A stretch of DNA of 64,000 nucleotides from JAVBQJ01 sp031549115 (GCA_031549115.1 JAVBQJ010000010.1:37395-101394); one strand, 5' to 3'; counted from the first letter of the stretch, positions 43,354 to 53,453 are shown. Translations and numbers: made by a program. Notes: generated by a model from the letters alone, not told the origin.

Positions 43354-44768
43354 TTGCCGCCGCCTTCAAAATTTCCGCCGGATTGCGGCGGGGTAAAGTG
43401 GTTGGGACCGCCCCGGGATTTCCATTGGCGGTAAACCGCCACCAGAACCAGCAGTCCGGTCAAAGTGAACACCGCATCCCACAGATACATATAACGGTAA
43501 TCCCCTCCCATCAAATCGATGAACTGCCCGCCGCCATAGCTGAAAGCCGCCAGCAGCGCCGTGGAAAAAATCGCATTGGCGGCGCAAAACTGACCATAGC
43601 GCTCCTTGGGAAACAACGCCACATACGACGGCAGCTGGCTGGCCATCTGCAGCGCGTAAACCAATGCCGCAAAAACACAGGCCAGCGTAAACGTCCGCGT
43701 GTCCCGGACAAACAGGAAGCTCCAGATATTGACCAGCACAATAACCCCCGAACCGAGCATGTAAACCCGCAGCGGAGTCAGCCGGTCGATCACCAGGCTC
43801 AACGGCAGACTCAATACCGCCCAGATGATGGTGCCGTAACTCAGCACCACCCCGTATTGGTCCAGACTCATCCCCAACTCCTGCGCATAAAGCGAAGAAA
43901 ACAGCGCCCGGCATATCGTCGAAACATCGTTGATGGCAAATCCGGCGAAAACCAGAACATAAAAGGGGATGCCGAAGCATTCGCGCAAAAAGACGGCGCC
44001 ATCGCGCAGCGCGGCATTTTTCGCCGCCTCCCGCCGTGGCGGAGGCGGATAGCCGCCCTCTTTGACGCCGAAGACGATAACGGCAAAAACCGCCAGCAGC
44101 AACACGCCTTCGGCAATAAACACCAGCGGCATGTTGGTCTTCGCCAACGGCATCATCACGTAGCTGAAGAAAAAAGCGCCGCAAGCATTGAACAGCATAT
44201 AAATCGCCATGAAGCGTCCGATGACCTTGCCGGGAACGACGTCGGCAAAAAGATAGAAGAAAACACTCAAGCCGCTGTTGATGAAAACCTGCAGCGCGAT
44301 CATGAAGAACGCCATCGCCGCAATGGTCATCTGTGCCGGAGTCAGCCACGCCGCCAGCCGAAAACTCCACTCCGGCGCGAACAGGATCAGCAATCCCATC
44401 GCAATCAATATCGCGCTCACGCCGGGAATTCCCACCATGATGTAAGGCATCCGGCGGCCGAAGCGGGTGCGGCTCCGGTCGCTGCGGAAACTGATCACCG
44501 GATTGACGACGATATTGATGGAAAAAGGGATCGTCCCGATCAGAATGCCGATGACGGCGTTGCTCAAGTCCATCTGTTTCAGAAATATGGGAACCAGGTT
44601 CGGTACCACCATATTGACCGAAGTCATGGCAAAGACCCCCATGTAGAGCATGCCGAACAGCGTCAGCAGGCTCAAACGGGTATAGCGCAGCGTCCCGACC
44701 CGGAGCGTTTCCGGCGCGGTGACGAATTCAGCCGGCGCGGCGCCGGTCCCGGATGTGGTGTCCTGCAT
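43350..44768 (-). CDS. MFS sugar transporter
   Basis: 472 aa from the ATG at 44768 (GTGAGG upstream); a longer frame overlaps the previous gene and is rejected. About twelve hydrophobic segments are visible. The MFS/SLC45-like loop DRSRTRFGRRMPYI (after TM2) and the pattern NIVVNPVISFRSD fit the family of sugar-proton or sugar-cation symporters. It would import the oligosaccharide released by the lyases in operon 3. The ends are coupled to the genes on both sides. Confidence 0.85.
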   Translation of the reverse strand: MQDTTSGTGAAPAEFVTAPETLRVGTLRYTRLSLLTLFGMLYMGVFAMTSVNMVVPNLVPIFLKQMDLSNAVIGILIGTIPFSINIVVNPVISFRSDRSRTRFGRRMPYIMVGIPGVSAILIAMGLLILFAPEWSFRLAAWLTPAQMTIAAMAFFMIALQVFINSGLSVFFYLFADVVPGKVIGRFMAIYMLFNACGAFFFSYVMMPLAKTNMPLVFIAEGVLLLAVFAVIVFGVKEGGYPPPPRREAAKNAALRDGAVFLRECFGIPFYVLVFAGFAINDVSTICRALFSSLYAQELGMSLDQYGVVLSYGTIIWAVLSLPLSLVIDRLTPLRVYMLGSGVIVLVNIWSFLFVRDTRTFTLACVFAALVYALQMASQLPSYVALFPKERYGQFCAANAIFSTALLAAFSYGGGQFIDLMGGDYRYMYLWDAVFTLTGLLVLVAVYRQWKSRGGPNHFTPPQSGGNFEGGGK

Positions 44769-44776
44769 GCGGAGCC

Positions 44777-46450
44777 TCACCGGACATCGGACAGGACAAC
44801 GGTCTCGCCGGGAACGCCGTTGTTCTGGAGTTGCAGTTCGATCCGGTAATCTTCCGGGGCGGCGGCGCCGGTCTGGATGACGGCCATCCGGGCCGGTTCG
44901 GGTGCGTTGAGGACCCCCTCGAGGCAAATGCCGGAGGTGACGCATTCGGGATAACTGCCGCCGATTTCACAGACGGCGGGAAATTCGCTATCCTCCGCCT
45001 GCAGGTAAAAATCCGAAATTCGGATATTTTTGACTGTTGCCAATACCAGCGGAATCGCCGCGGACTGATAATTGTCCAATTTCAGCCCCTGGATGGCGAT
45101 GTCTTCGCAGTCCTGCAAAAAGACCGCCTGCTCCGCAGCGTCGGCAATACGCATCCCGGTAATTTGCATCCCCCTGGCCTTCTGAAACATGACCCGCCCC
45201 CGCCGCAGCTCGAGGTTTCCGCATAGGGAAGCCGAATCGAGCAGATCGCGATGATCGTCCGCCGTTTCCAGCTGGCTGCCGACGAAAATATAACCGTTGT
45301 CCACCCGCATGGTATCGATGACGAGGCGCCGGAACCCCCGCAGGCGCACCCGGCCATTGGCGGTGGAAACATGCTTCAACGTCACATTGCCGCTGTTCCA
45401 CAAATGCAGATTGTCATTGGCGTTGTCACGCAAATCGAGATTCTCCGCGGTCACATCGAAATCATAGAAGCGCGGATCGCCGCCGGCCCAGTTCCACACG
45501 AAAAAGCCGCTGTCGCAGTCTGCGGCTTTCAGATCGTGAATCCGGATCTTTCTGGAAGCCAGATAGCTCCAGCCGTGTGTCGCGTCCACGGTCCCGGCAT
45601 CGATAATCACGCCGCAGCTTTTGCGCTCCACTTGGATATTGCCGACCTCCACATCCATGGCTCCGGAGATGCGCACTCCATTGGCGTGGCCGCCGGAAGA
45701 GTCGATGTTGACGGCACGGGCATTGGAATTGCTCCATTCGCCCAGATCCGGGAAAAAAAACGGCGTGCCGATCCGGCCGTCGAAGGTGTCATTCCAGTAG
45801 GTGACAAAGGCCAGCGTATCGTCGCCGGTATTGCGCCCGGTGACGCCGTCCACCCGGATATCGCGGCAGGCGTTGAAGTGCAGTCCATCCGCCAGATTGT
45901 CGACGATGGTAAAATCCTTGACCGTGATATCCTTCACACCCATAAAAACCGCGCCGGCCTGGGGGGCGCGCTCGGCCCGGCAATGCAGCATGGTCACGCC
46001 GCGAATGGCCCTTTCGTGATCCGGGAACCCTTCGAAGCGAAAGGCGTCGCCATGGCTGCGGGCGGACGGCAGCGTCTTCCACGCCACGGTCACATGGTCC
46101 AGCACGACATCCGCCGCCGGCGCGGTCACCACGATGCCGTGACCGCCGCCGAGACCGTCGGGGTTCAAATTATCCATCAGCAATACCGCGCCGGGATCGA
46201 AACGGACCGTGACCCCTTCGCACCGGCTCAACTCCAGCGCATTGCCGGTGGCGGCGACCCGATAGGAACCGGCGGGGAAGAACAGCGTGCCGCCCGACGC
46301 GCACAGGGCCGCCTGTGCTTTTTTCAGAGCCGGCGTGTCGTCGGCAATGCCGTCGCCGGCCGCGCCGAAGTCACGGATGTTGAATTCGGAGGCGGCAAGC
46401 GTCAATATTGACAACGCCGCACTTACCATATGACAATACCAACGACACAT
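44777..46450 (-). CDS. Secreted right-handed beta-helix lyase-like protein (pectate lyase 3 type)
   Basis: 557 aa from the ATG at 46450 (AAAGGA upstream). Signal peptide over residues 1-20. Then EFNIRDFGAAGDGIADDTPALKKA, the start of the Pectate_lyase_3/GH28-type beta-helix, with FFPAGSYRV and many regular helical coils. GHGIVV and HANGVRISG are shared with the paralog at 46464. It is likely a polysaccharide lyase or hydrolase acting outside the cytoplasm; the substrate is unknown and a uronic acid polymer is plausible. Second of two tandem paralogs in operon 3. Confidence 0.8.
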   Translation of the reverse strand: MCRWYCHMVSAALSILTLAASEFNIRDFGAAGDGIADDTPALKKAQAALCASGGTLFFPAGSYRVAATGNALELSRCEGVTVRFDPGAVLLMDNLNPDGLGGGHGIVVTAPAADVVLDHVTVAWKTLPSARSHGDAFRFEGFPDHERAIRGVTMLHCRAERAPQAGAVFMGVKDITVKDFTIVDNLADGLHFNACRDIRVDGVTGRNTGDDTLAFVTYWNDTFDGRIGTPFFFPDLGEWSNSNARAVNIDSSGGHANGVRISGAMDVEVGNIQVERKSCGVIIDAGTVDATHGWSYLASRKIRIHDLKAADCDSGFFVWNWAGGDPRFYDFDVTAENLDLRDNANDNLHLWNSGNVTLKHVSTANGRVRLRGFRRLVIDTMRVDNGYIFVGSQLETADDHRDLLDSASLCGNLELRRGRVMFQKARGMQITGMRIADAAEQAVFLQDCEDIAIQGLKLDNYQSAAIPLVLATVKNIRISDFYLQAEDSEFPAVCEIGGSYPECVTSGICLEGVLNAPEPARMAVIQTGAAAPEDYRIELQLQNNGVPGETVVLSDVR

Positions 46451-46463
46451 AGTCCGTTTTCCT

Positions 46464-47885
46464 TTATGGGAGTTGCAAGTCGGTGAATTGGAAATTGCAC
46501 CGGGTATTTCCCGACAGCGCGACGGCATGGGCCTCGATGCCGTTGATGCCGCAGACACGCAGTTCGCCGCCGGTCATCCGCAGTCCGTTGATGAGGATGG
46601 AGCCGGTCAGAATTTCGCTGCCGGCATCGTACACCAGCGGCAATGGCTCATAGTTGGTTTTGTAGCCGTGCGGCTCCGGGCGCTGAACTCCGTGGATTTC
46701 CAGCTTGCAGTCCGCGAGCCGCCAGTTGCTCAGCAGCCATGCGCCGCGGTTGTTGAGCAGCCGGACCGGCGAATCGCTGCGCAGGTTGCTGATCGCGACA
46801 CCGGCAACCCCCTGCAGATCCACCGCCAATTCGGAAGCGTTCCGGATCGTGATGTTATCCACACTGATATCCGACGACCAGAACTCTCCGGGCGCATCCG
46901 GCAAAACATTCAGGGAGCGGATAATCAGGGCCAATTGGCAGTTTTCCACGATGATATTGCTCAGGTTGACATTTTGCGACAGGAAATAACTCCAGCCGAC
47001 CGCGCCGTTTTCCGAAGTGACGGCACTGTCAAGTTGAATGCCGCCCCATTTGTTCTTGATGCTGACGTTGGCGACATTGATATTTTTGCTGCCGGAGATG
47101 CGGATTCCGTCGGCATGGCCGCCATCGGCGTGAACGTTGACCACATTGCAGTCGCTGTTGCTCCATTCGCCGATATATGGAAAGCCGAACGGAGAACCGC
47201 GAGCACCGAAAAACTCCGTTGCATAATAAGTGACGAACGCCAGCGCGTCGTCCCCGTTGTTGATGCCGCAATACGTGTTCACATCGACCCGGCGGCAGGC
47301 ATTGAAGTGAAGCCCGTCGGCCAGAGAGTCGACAACACGGAAGTTGTTGACGGCGACATCGCTCACGCCCATGAAAACCGCGCCGGTCTGGGGCGATTTC
47401 TCCGCATAACAGTTGCTCATCGTCACATCGTGGATGGCCTGCGCGTCATCGGGATAGCCTTCGAAGCGAAAGGCGTCGCCATGACTGCGCGAAGAGGGCG
47501 TTTCCGCCCAGCGCACCCGGACATTCTCCAGCGTAATGTTGCGGCATGGACCGACGATCACGATGCCATGCCCGCCGCCATTGCGCACTTCCGGATGGAG
47601 GTTGTCCATCAGAATCTCCGCGCCGGGGGCAAAACGGATGTACAGATTGCCGACACCTTCAAAACGCAGCGCATCCCGGCCGAACGACTGGAAGCGGTAA
47701 CTCCCCGGCGGGACATAAAGTTCGCCGCCGCCGTAGGCGGTGAGTTTCCGTACCGCCAGAGCGAAAGCTGCGTCATCCGCAGTTTTTCCGTCGCCGGCCG
47801 CCCCCAGCTCCCGCAGATCATACACCGAAGCGGCGGCGCCAAGCCCGATTGCCGATGCCAGAACGAGAAACAGCCGCCGCATCAT
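46464..47885 (-). CDS. Secreted right-handed beta-helix lyase-like protein, paralog
   Basis: 473 aa from the ATG at 47885 (GGAGTGGAG upstream; overlap ATGA with the prepilin-like gene). Signal peptide MMRRLFLVLASAIGLGAAA. SVYDLRELGAAGDGKTADDAAFALA then starts a Pectate_lyase_3-type beta-helix. Shared blocks with the 44777 protein include SRSHGDAFRFEGYPDD, TGAVFMGVSDVAV and SLADGLHFNACR, so they are tandem duplicates that have diverged mainly in the C-terminal third. Extracytoplasmic. Confidence 0.82.
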   Translation of the reverse strand: MMRRLFLVLASAIGLGAAASVYDLRELGAAGDGKTADDAAFALAVRKLTAYGGGELYVPPGSYRFQSFGRDALRFEGVGNLYIRFAPGAEILMDNLHPEVRNGGGHGIVIVGPCRNITLENVRVRWAETPSSRSHGDAFRFEGYPDDAQAIHDVTMSNCYAEKSPQTGAVFMGVSDVAVNNFRVVDSLADGLHFNACRRVDVNTYCGINNGDDALAFVTYYATEFFGARGSPFGFPYIGEWSNSDCNVVNVHADGGHADGIRISGSKNINVANVSIKNKWGGIQLDSAVTSENGAVGWSYFLSQNVNLSNIIVENCQLALIIRSLNVLPDAPGEFWSSDISVDNITIRNASELAVDLQGVAGVAISNLRSDSPVRLLNNRGAWLLSNWRLADCKLEIHGVQRPEPHGYKTNYEPLPLVYDAGSEILTGSILINGLRMTGGELRVCGINGIEAHAVALSGNTRCNFQFTDLQLP

Positions 47886-48580
47886 CGCTCCACTCCGATA
47901 TAGACCCAATCCCGGCTTAGCGGGTTTACCTGCGGCTGCCGGGCATGGCCGTCAAAGTACGTCGCATTCACCCGGTTATTATGTGGATAGAGGATCAGCG
48001 CCTCAAACACATTGTGGGCAATCCAGAACCAGTCCGCATCCATGGCGTAGGGCAGTTTCGTCGGGTCCTTGAACGCCGACAGCCTGACCCCGCGATGATT
48101 GGCGGTGGTGACGTCCTCCTGTACGGCTTCCCACACCGCGTCCCGTACCGGCTGAAAGTTCGCGGCATAATTGACCGAATAAAACACACTGTCATGACTG
48201 ATCACCTGGCGGGAAGGGTTGGCGGAACAGCGGAAAACGCTGCCGGTCGCTCCCTGCGCCTTGGCCTCGGTATCGAACATCAGCGAACCGTTGAGCGCCG
48301 GATTGGCGCCCAGATACGGCGCCATTTCCAGATACCAGCGCCCCCGGTCGAACCAGCCGACGAAAGGATCGCAATAGTATTCATCGTAATCGCCGGCGTA
48401 CATCACATTGCCCAGCCCGATTTGTTTGAGGTTGCTCAAGCAACGGATGGATTGCGCCGCCGCGCGCGCCTTGGACAAAGCCGGCAGCAGCATACTGGCG
48501 AGAATAGCGATGATCGCAATCACCACCAGTAACTCTATAAGTGTAAATTTATCGGAACCTCTTCTGCAATTTACCTTCAT
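47882..48580 (-). CDS. Prepilin-like protein with H-X9-DG motif (operon 3)
   Basis: 232 aa; the ATG at 48580 has GGAGG 8 bases upstream. N-terminus MKVNCRRGSDK then FTLIELLVVIAIIAIL, Glu at +5, MLPALSKARAAAQ. The residue before F12 is Lys. H-X9-DG occurs near the end (PHNNRVNATYFDG). The stop overlaps the next ATG (ATGA), tying it to the secreted beta-helix lyase genes. It is predicted to be inner-membrane anchored with an exposed C-terminal domain. Confidence 0.85.
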   Translation of the reverse strand: MKVNCRRGSDKFTLIELLVVIAIIAILASMLLPALSKARAAAQSIRCLSNLKQIGLGNVMYAGDYDEYYCDPFVGWFDRGRWYLEMAPYLGANPALNGSLMFDTEAKAQGATGSVFRCSANPSRQVISHDSVFYSVNYAANFQPVRDAVWEAVQEDVTTANHRGVRLSAFKDPTKLPYAMDADWFWIAHNVFEALILYPHNNRVNATYFDGHARQPQVNPLSRDWVYIGVER

Positions 48581-48653
48581 GTTGCGCCTCCTTCGGAACT
48601 TGTTTTTGGGTGATTCGCTCATACTGCTTCTCCTGCGTGTTGTCGCGCTGCAT

Positions 48654-49661
48654 TCACGATCGAATGGCGGAAAATTCCAACTCGGCCCAGTAAATGGAGC
48701 TTTGTCCCTGTTCGTCATCGCACTCCCGTTCGTGACTCGAATAGTATACCATGAACGCCCGGTTGCCGCCGCAATGCACCAGCGCGTTATAGGCGCAATC
48801 TCCGCCGCCGGGCAATTCCCCCAACTCCGTGAATTCGCCGCTGCCGCGATCGAAATAGAGTACGCCGAGAAATTTGTCTGTTCCGCCGGCGTTGGGGTCG
48901 ACGGTATCGCCGGGCGGTTTCCGCCAGCACCGCCCCGCGATAATGCAGCCGTCGCCATAGCAGCTGACCATCGGCCCGTGGACTGCGCGCGGCATGGGAT
49001 ATTCTTCCACCCCCGCAAAACCGGCTTCCGGGTCGGGGATCACCAACAGCGAGGAGAGAAACGGCGGCAGGTCATTGCGGCAAAGTGCGAATATTTCCCC
49101 CCGGCCGTTGGCGTCGATCCCGACTTCGGACGACGGTATCGGAAAGGGTGCGATCTGCGTCCAATTCATACCGTCGGAGCCGAGCAGCAGATTCGCCGTC
49201 TCCTTTTTGACGTCACCGCCGGGAATGCCATACTCGGCGCCGGCAAAGGCGGCGCCGCGCCGCGCCACCCCCCAGAGCCACATATCCGGCGAAATTCCGC
49301 TGAATTCGGCCTCGTGCCAATCCCGGCCGTCCCGGGAAACATACAGAAAGCAGAACAGCTCTTCCGGATCGCGCAAATTCATGCGGCTCCGCAACGCTCC
49401 GGTATAGATATGCAGTCTGCCATCACCGCTGAGCAACCGGGGATCGCGCAGGTCCATCCCCTCCCGGCACAGTACGCCGGCCTCTTCCCATGTCTGCCCG
49501 TCACGGGAACGGAGAATTACGATCCTGCCATCCGCCGCCGCGTGCGATGAGGCCGCGCGAAACGCGACGAACAGTTCGCCGCCGTGCCGGACCAGGCTGG
49601 GAAACGCATTGTGCCGCGCATCATGATAGATGCGGCGAACGCTCTTGACAATCATATCCAT
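48654..49661 (-). CDS. BNR/sialidase-like beta-propeller protein
   Basis: 335 aa, no signal peptide. Asp-box-like motifs at SRDGQTWE (near 52-59), SRDGRDWH (near 110-117) and SDGMNWT mark a sialidase-type propeller, with FPSLVRHGGELFVAFRAAS and DPRLLSGDGRLHIYTG at the start. The full sialidase active site is not shown. It is the first gene of operon 3 behind the LacI-2 operator at 49728, and 73 bases before the prepilin-like gene. Distantly related to the 42247 protein. Confidence 0.72.
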   Translation of the reverse strand: MDMIVKSVRRIYHDARHNAFPSLVRHGGELFVAFRAASSHAAADGRIVILRSRDGQTWEEAGVLCREGMDLRDPRLLSGDGRLHIYTGALRSRMNLRDPEELFCFLYVSRDGRDWHEAEFSGISPDMWLWGVARRGAAFAGAEYGIPGGDVKKETANLLLGSDGMNWTQIAPFPIPSSEVGIDANGRGEIFALCRNDLPPFLSSLLVIPDPEAGFAGVEEYPMPRAVHGPMVSCYGDGCIIAGRCWRKPPGDTVDPNAGGTDKFLGVLYFDRGSGEFTELGELPGGGDCAYNALVHCGGNRAFMVYYSSHERECDDEQGQSSIYWAELEFSAIRS

Positions 49662-49727
49662 GGCTCAATTCTCCGGACTGCAATTATACACAATCGCCGT
49701 GTTCCCCATGAACGCGGCCCTGTCGTA

Positions 49728-49761
49728 TCAAATCGTTTTGACAATGATCAAAAGGATCATT
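49728..49761. promoter_or_regulatory. LacI-2 operator in front of operon 3
   Basis: TCAAATCGTTTTGA (49728-49741) differs by one base from the palindrome TCAAAACGTTTTGA in the LacI-2 promoter. Directly next to it is an inverted repeat AATGATC-N5-GATCATT (49743-49761). Both lie in the 125-base gap between LacI-2 and the first operon 3 gene. Confidence 0.7.
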
Positions 49762-49786
49762 TTCGCATTGTTACCGATGTGCATTG

Positions 49787-50785
49787 TCATCCATTGATGC
49801 TCTTCACCGATCCCCGAATAATTAACGGCAGCCTTGCTGTTACCGGCGGCAGCGGCGGTTTGCCTTGGATTTTGCCGATAATCGCATCGACCGCATGGTC
49901 GCAGACAAGATCCAGCGGATACGCCGCCGTCGTCAACGACGGAGTCAATAATTCCGCCAACGGGGAATTGTCGATCCCGACGACGGACAAGCTTCCGGGA
50001 ATGGATATTCCGTGCTCCGCGGCATACTGGTATACGCCCAGCGCCATCTGGTCGTTACCGGAAAAAATAGCCGTAACATCTTTATTTTCCAATATTTGCG
50101 CAGCGCAGCGCTTGCCGCAGAGCGAACTATTGTCGCCGACCGCGATCAAGCCGTTGTCACAGGAAAGCTTTTTGCTTTTCATGAACGACCGGTATACGAT
50201 AACCGCCGGATCCTCGCCGAGGAATTCATGTGTGGGCGAAACAATGTAACCGATGTTGCGGTGGCCGTTCTCCCACAAATAAGCGAGAATTTCCCGGCTT
50301 GCCCCGGCAATATCCAGATCCAACGGCGCATATTCATCGCGCATATTGGTATAAACCGGAATATTGCCGCATATGACCGCGGCTTCGTTCGCATCGATGT
50401 CGGACAGCAAATTGAGAATACCGTCGGTCATTCCGGAGGAAAAGCGCCCCAGAACCTCCCGCCCTTTGCTGGTATCCGCTCCGGTGATTCCCAGAACCAC
50501 ATCATAGCCGAAATGCAAAAGCCGCATGGACAACTTATGTATCTGTATGGAGGATATGTAATTGGAACAGTCGGTGATCGCAATCCCGATCAACTTGGCA
50601 GTGTTGCTCTTCAGCGCCTGGGCGAAGAAGTTGGGCCGGTAATCCAGCTCTTTCATTGTGGTGAAAATCCGATGCTTCACCTCATTACTGATTTTCCGCT
50701 TGCCGCTGATGGCATGGGAAACCGTACTGGGGCTGACTCCGGCTTTTCTGGCCACATCGATAATGGTCACCCGCTCCTCGTGCAT
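49787..50785 (-). CDS. LacI-family transcriptional repressor (LacI-2)
   Basis: 332 aa. N-terminal helix-turn-helix TIIDVARKAGVSPSTVSHAI and hinge, then the sugar-binding effector domain (YVVSP-like GYIVSPTHEFL, FSGNDQMALGVYQYAAEHGISIPGSLSVVGIDNSPLAEL). The ATG at 50785 is downstream of a consensus promoter and an 18-base palindromic operator. A near-copy of that operator before operon 3 makes this the likely repressor of 49661-41118. The divergent glycyl radical enzyme gene at 51040 shares the intergenic region and may be controlled as well. Confidence 0.88.
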   Translation of the reverse strand: MHEERVTIIDVARKAGVSPSTVSHAISGKRKISNEVKHRIFTTMKELDYRPNFFAQALKSNTAKLIGIAITDCSNYISSIQIHKLSMRLLHFGYDVVLGITGADTSKGREVLGRFSSGMTDGILNLLSDIDANEAAVICGNIPVYTNMRDEYAPLDLDIAGASREILAYLWENGHRNIGYIVSPTHEFLGEDPAVIVYRSFMKSKKLSCDNGLIAVGDNSSLCGKRCAAQILENKDVTAIFSGNDQMALGVYQYAAEHGISIPGSLSVVGIDNSPLAELLTPSLTTAAYPLDLVCDHAVDAIIGKIQGKPPLPPVTARLPLIIRGSVKSING

Positions 50786-50799
50786 AACCGCCCGCCTTT

Positions 50800-50856
50800 A
50801 ATCAAAACGTTTTGATTGCTTTTTGATATTATAGCAAAGAAACCGAAATAAGTCAA
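50800..50856 (-). promoter_or_regulatory. LacI-2 promoter with 18-base operator
   Basis: Minus strand TTGACT (50856-50851), 17-base spacer, TATAAT (50833-50828), then a perfect palindrome AATCAAAACGTTTTGATT (50817-50800) starting 11 bases after the -10 box. The design is the same as for LacI-1 and indicates autorepression. Confidence 0.85.
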
Positions 50857-51039
50857 TAGCCGACAAGAACAAAATGGGAAGAATTTAAAAATAAGCTGAA
50901 ACGCTTCTGTATTTTGAAGCCGTAAACCATATTGAGAGGAAAAGAGCGCTTTTCCGGTATGGGAGACTTGAAAAAACAGCCGGCAAAGGGTAACTTAACA
51001 GGACAAAAATCGCGTCAAAGATCGTAGGAGCGTTATACT

Positions 51040-53424
51040 ATGGACTTCGGACAATTATCGGCACGTACGGCCCGGCTGAGAGCGAAAATTTTAAGCACGA
51101 AGCCGGAAGTGTGCACGCAAAGAGCCGTCCTGACCACCAAGGCTTACCAGGAACACGAACAGGATCAGGTCGTGCTGAAGCGCGCCTATATGGTCAAAGA
51201 GATTCTCGAAAATATGACCATTTTCATCGAGGATGACACGCTGATCGTCGGCAACCAGGCGACCAAAAACCGCTCGGCACCGGTCTTCCCCGAATACGCG
51301 ATGGCGTGGATTATCCGCGAAATGGACGACTTTGCCGGGCGCAACGGCGACGCCTTTTTCATCTCGGAAGAGAACAAACAGATGTTAAAGGATATGTACC
51401 CGTACTGGCAGGGACGCACGCTGCAGGACAAGGGCTACGCCTCGTTTCCTCCGCAGGCCAAAGCCATCTACGACAACGGCATCATCCGTAATGAGGGCAA
51501 TATCACCTCCGGCGACGCCCATCTGGCGGTGGATTACCAGAGCGTGCTGCAACTCGGCTTGAATCATTACCGGGAAAGGGTGAAGAAGAAACTCGAAGCG
51601 CTGGACTATACCGACCTGGGAAGTTTGAAATCGAGCTACTTTTATCACGCGATTCTGATCGTCATCGACGCGGTCGCAACGTATGCATCAAGGTACGCCG
51701 CCCTGGCGCGGGAGCTGGCCGAAAAGGCGTCCGAGCCCAGAAAATCCGAGCTTCTGGAGATCGCCCGGATTTGCTCCAAGGTGCCGATGCAGCCGGCGGA
51801 AAGCTTTCCTGAGGCCATCCAGAGCGTTTGGTTCATCCACCTGATTCTGCAGATCGAGTCCAATGGGCATTCGCTTTCGTTCGGGCGCTTCGACCAATAC
51901 ATGTATCCCTATTATAAAAACAGCAATCTGAGCGATGAGGCGTGCATGGAGCTGTTGGAGAATTTGTGGCTGAAGAGTTTGACCATCAACAAAATCCGCA
52001 GCAACGGCCACTCCAAATATGCCGCCGGCAGCCCGATGTACCAGAATATCACCATCGGCGGCCAGACGACAACCAGGGAAAGTGCCGTAAACGAGCTCAC
52101 CAAACTCACGCTGTATTCCCTTGCCCGCACCCGGTTGCCGCAGCCGAATTTGACCGTGCGGTATTTCAAAGCGATGGATGAGAGCTTCATGCAGGATTGC
52201 ATCGAGGTGATAAAGCTGGGCTTCGGCATGCCGGCCTTTAACAGCGATGAAATCATCATTCCCGCGCTGATGGCGCAGGGGGTGTCCCAAGAAGACGCCT
52301 ACGATTACAGTGCCATCGGCTGCGTGGAAGTGGGCGTGCCGGGCAAATGGGGTTACCGGTGTACCGGGATGAGTTATCTCAATTTCCCCAAAACGTTCAT
52401 GATCGCGCTCAACAACGGGGTCGATCTTTTGACCGGGAAGCAGATTTGCGACGGGGTTGGCTATTTCCCGGATATGAAGAGCTTCGAAGAGGTCTTTGCC
52501 GCCTGGGACAAGACCGCGCGGCAGCTCATCAGACAAGGGGTGATCCTGGACACCTGTGCGGACATGGTAGTGGAGCAGGAGGTGCCGGATATTTTGTGCT
52601 CCACGCTGGTCGCGGATTGCATCGAGCGCGGGAAGCACCTGAAAGAGGGCGGCGCGCATTACGATATGGTGAGCCAGCTTCAGGTCGGCGCCGCCAATCT
52701 GGGCGACAGTCTGGCGGCGATCAAGAAATGCGTCTTTGAGGAAAAAAGTATCACCCAGGCGGAACTCTGGGAGGCCCTGAAAAATAACTTCGAGGGTCCC
52801 GAAGGCGCCGCCGTCCGCAAGAAATTGCTGGCCGCGCCCAAATACGGCAACGACATCGATTATGTCGACGAGTTGGTCGTACGGGGCTACGACACCTATC
52901 TGGACGAGATCAAAAAGTATAAAAACACCCGTTACAATCGCGGCCCCATCGGCGGCAATTTTTATGCGGGCACCTCCTCGGTGGCCTCCAATGTGCCGCA
53001 GGGAGCCGGCACCTGTGCCACGCCGGACGGCCGCTGCCAGGGCGAGCCGCTGGCGGAAGGCAGTTCGCCGACGCACGCGGTCGATGTCAACGGGCCGACG
53101 AGTGTGTTCAAGTCCGTCAGCAAGCTGCGGACCCGGGAAATTGTCGGCGGCGTGCTTCTGAATCAGAAGCTGACGCCGCAGATCCTGCAAACGCAGGAGA
53201 ATTGCTCGAAATTGAGCATGTTGATACGGACGTTTTTCGACGACCTGAAAGGGTTCCATGTCCAATACAACGTCGTATCGCGCGAAACGCTCCTGGATGC
53301 GCAGAAGCATCCGGAAAAACATAGAGATTTGATTGTCCGGGTGGCGGGCTATTCCGCATTTTTCTCGGTGCTGTCGAGCAATACGCAAGATGACATCATC
53401 GCCCGAACCGAACAGCAGCTCTGA
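51040..53424 (+). CDS. Glycyl radical enzyme (PFL2/diol dehydratase type)
   Basis: 794 aa. Thiyl Cys428 in SAIGCVEVGVPG and the radical Gly770 in RVAGYSAFF, 25 residues from the end, are both present. Length and order match PflD/glycerol dehydratase-like glycyl radical enzymes (TIGR01774 group). The common CVEP is CVEV here, so the substrate class (diol, hydroxyproline, choline, sulfonate) is open. AGGAG precedes the ATG. No radical-SAM activating enzyme is encoded next to it; the next gene is an SDR after repeat RE1 copy C. Function requires anaerobic conditions. Confidence 0.85.
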   Translation: MDFGQLSARTARLRAKILSTKPEVCTQRAVLTTKAYQEHEQDQVVLKRAYMVKEILENMTIFIEDDTLIVGNQATKNRSAPVFPEYAMAWIIREMDDFAGRNGDAFFISEENKQMLKDMYPYWQGRTLQDKGYASFPPQAKAIYDNGIIRNEGNITSGDAHLAVDYQSVLQLGLNHYRERVKKKLEALDYTDLGSLKSSYFYHAILIVIDAVATYASRYAALARELAEKASEPRKSELLEIARICSKVPMQPAESFPEAIQSVWFIHLILQIESNGHSLSFGRFDQYMYPYYKNSNLSDEACMELLENLWLKSLTINKIRSNGHSKYAAGSPMYQNITIGGQTTTRESAVNELTKLTLYSLARTRLPQPNLTVRYFKAMDESFMQDCIEVIKLGFGMPAFNSDEIIIPALMAQGVSQEDAYDYSAIGCVEVGVPGKWGYRCTGMSYLNFPKTFMIALNNGVDLLTGKQICDGVGYFPDMKSFEEVFAAWDKTARQLIRQGVILDTCADMVVEQEVPDILCSTLVADCIERGKHLKEGGAHYDMVSQLQVGAANLGDSLAAIKKCVFEEKSITQAELWEALKNNFEGPEGAAVRKKLLAAPKYGNDIDYVDELVVRGYDTYLDEIKKYKNTRYNRGPIGGNFYAGTSSVASNVPQGAGTCATPDGRCQGEPLAEGSSPTHAVDVNGPTSVFKSVSKLRTREIVGGVLLNQKLTPQILQTQENCSKLSMLIRTFFDDLKGFHVQYNVVSRETLLDAQKHPEKHRDLIVRVAGYSAFFSVLSSNTQDDIIARTEQQL

Positions 53425-53453
53425 TGAATTATTTCAAAATAAAAATAATAAAA

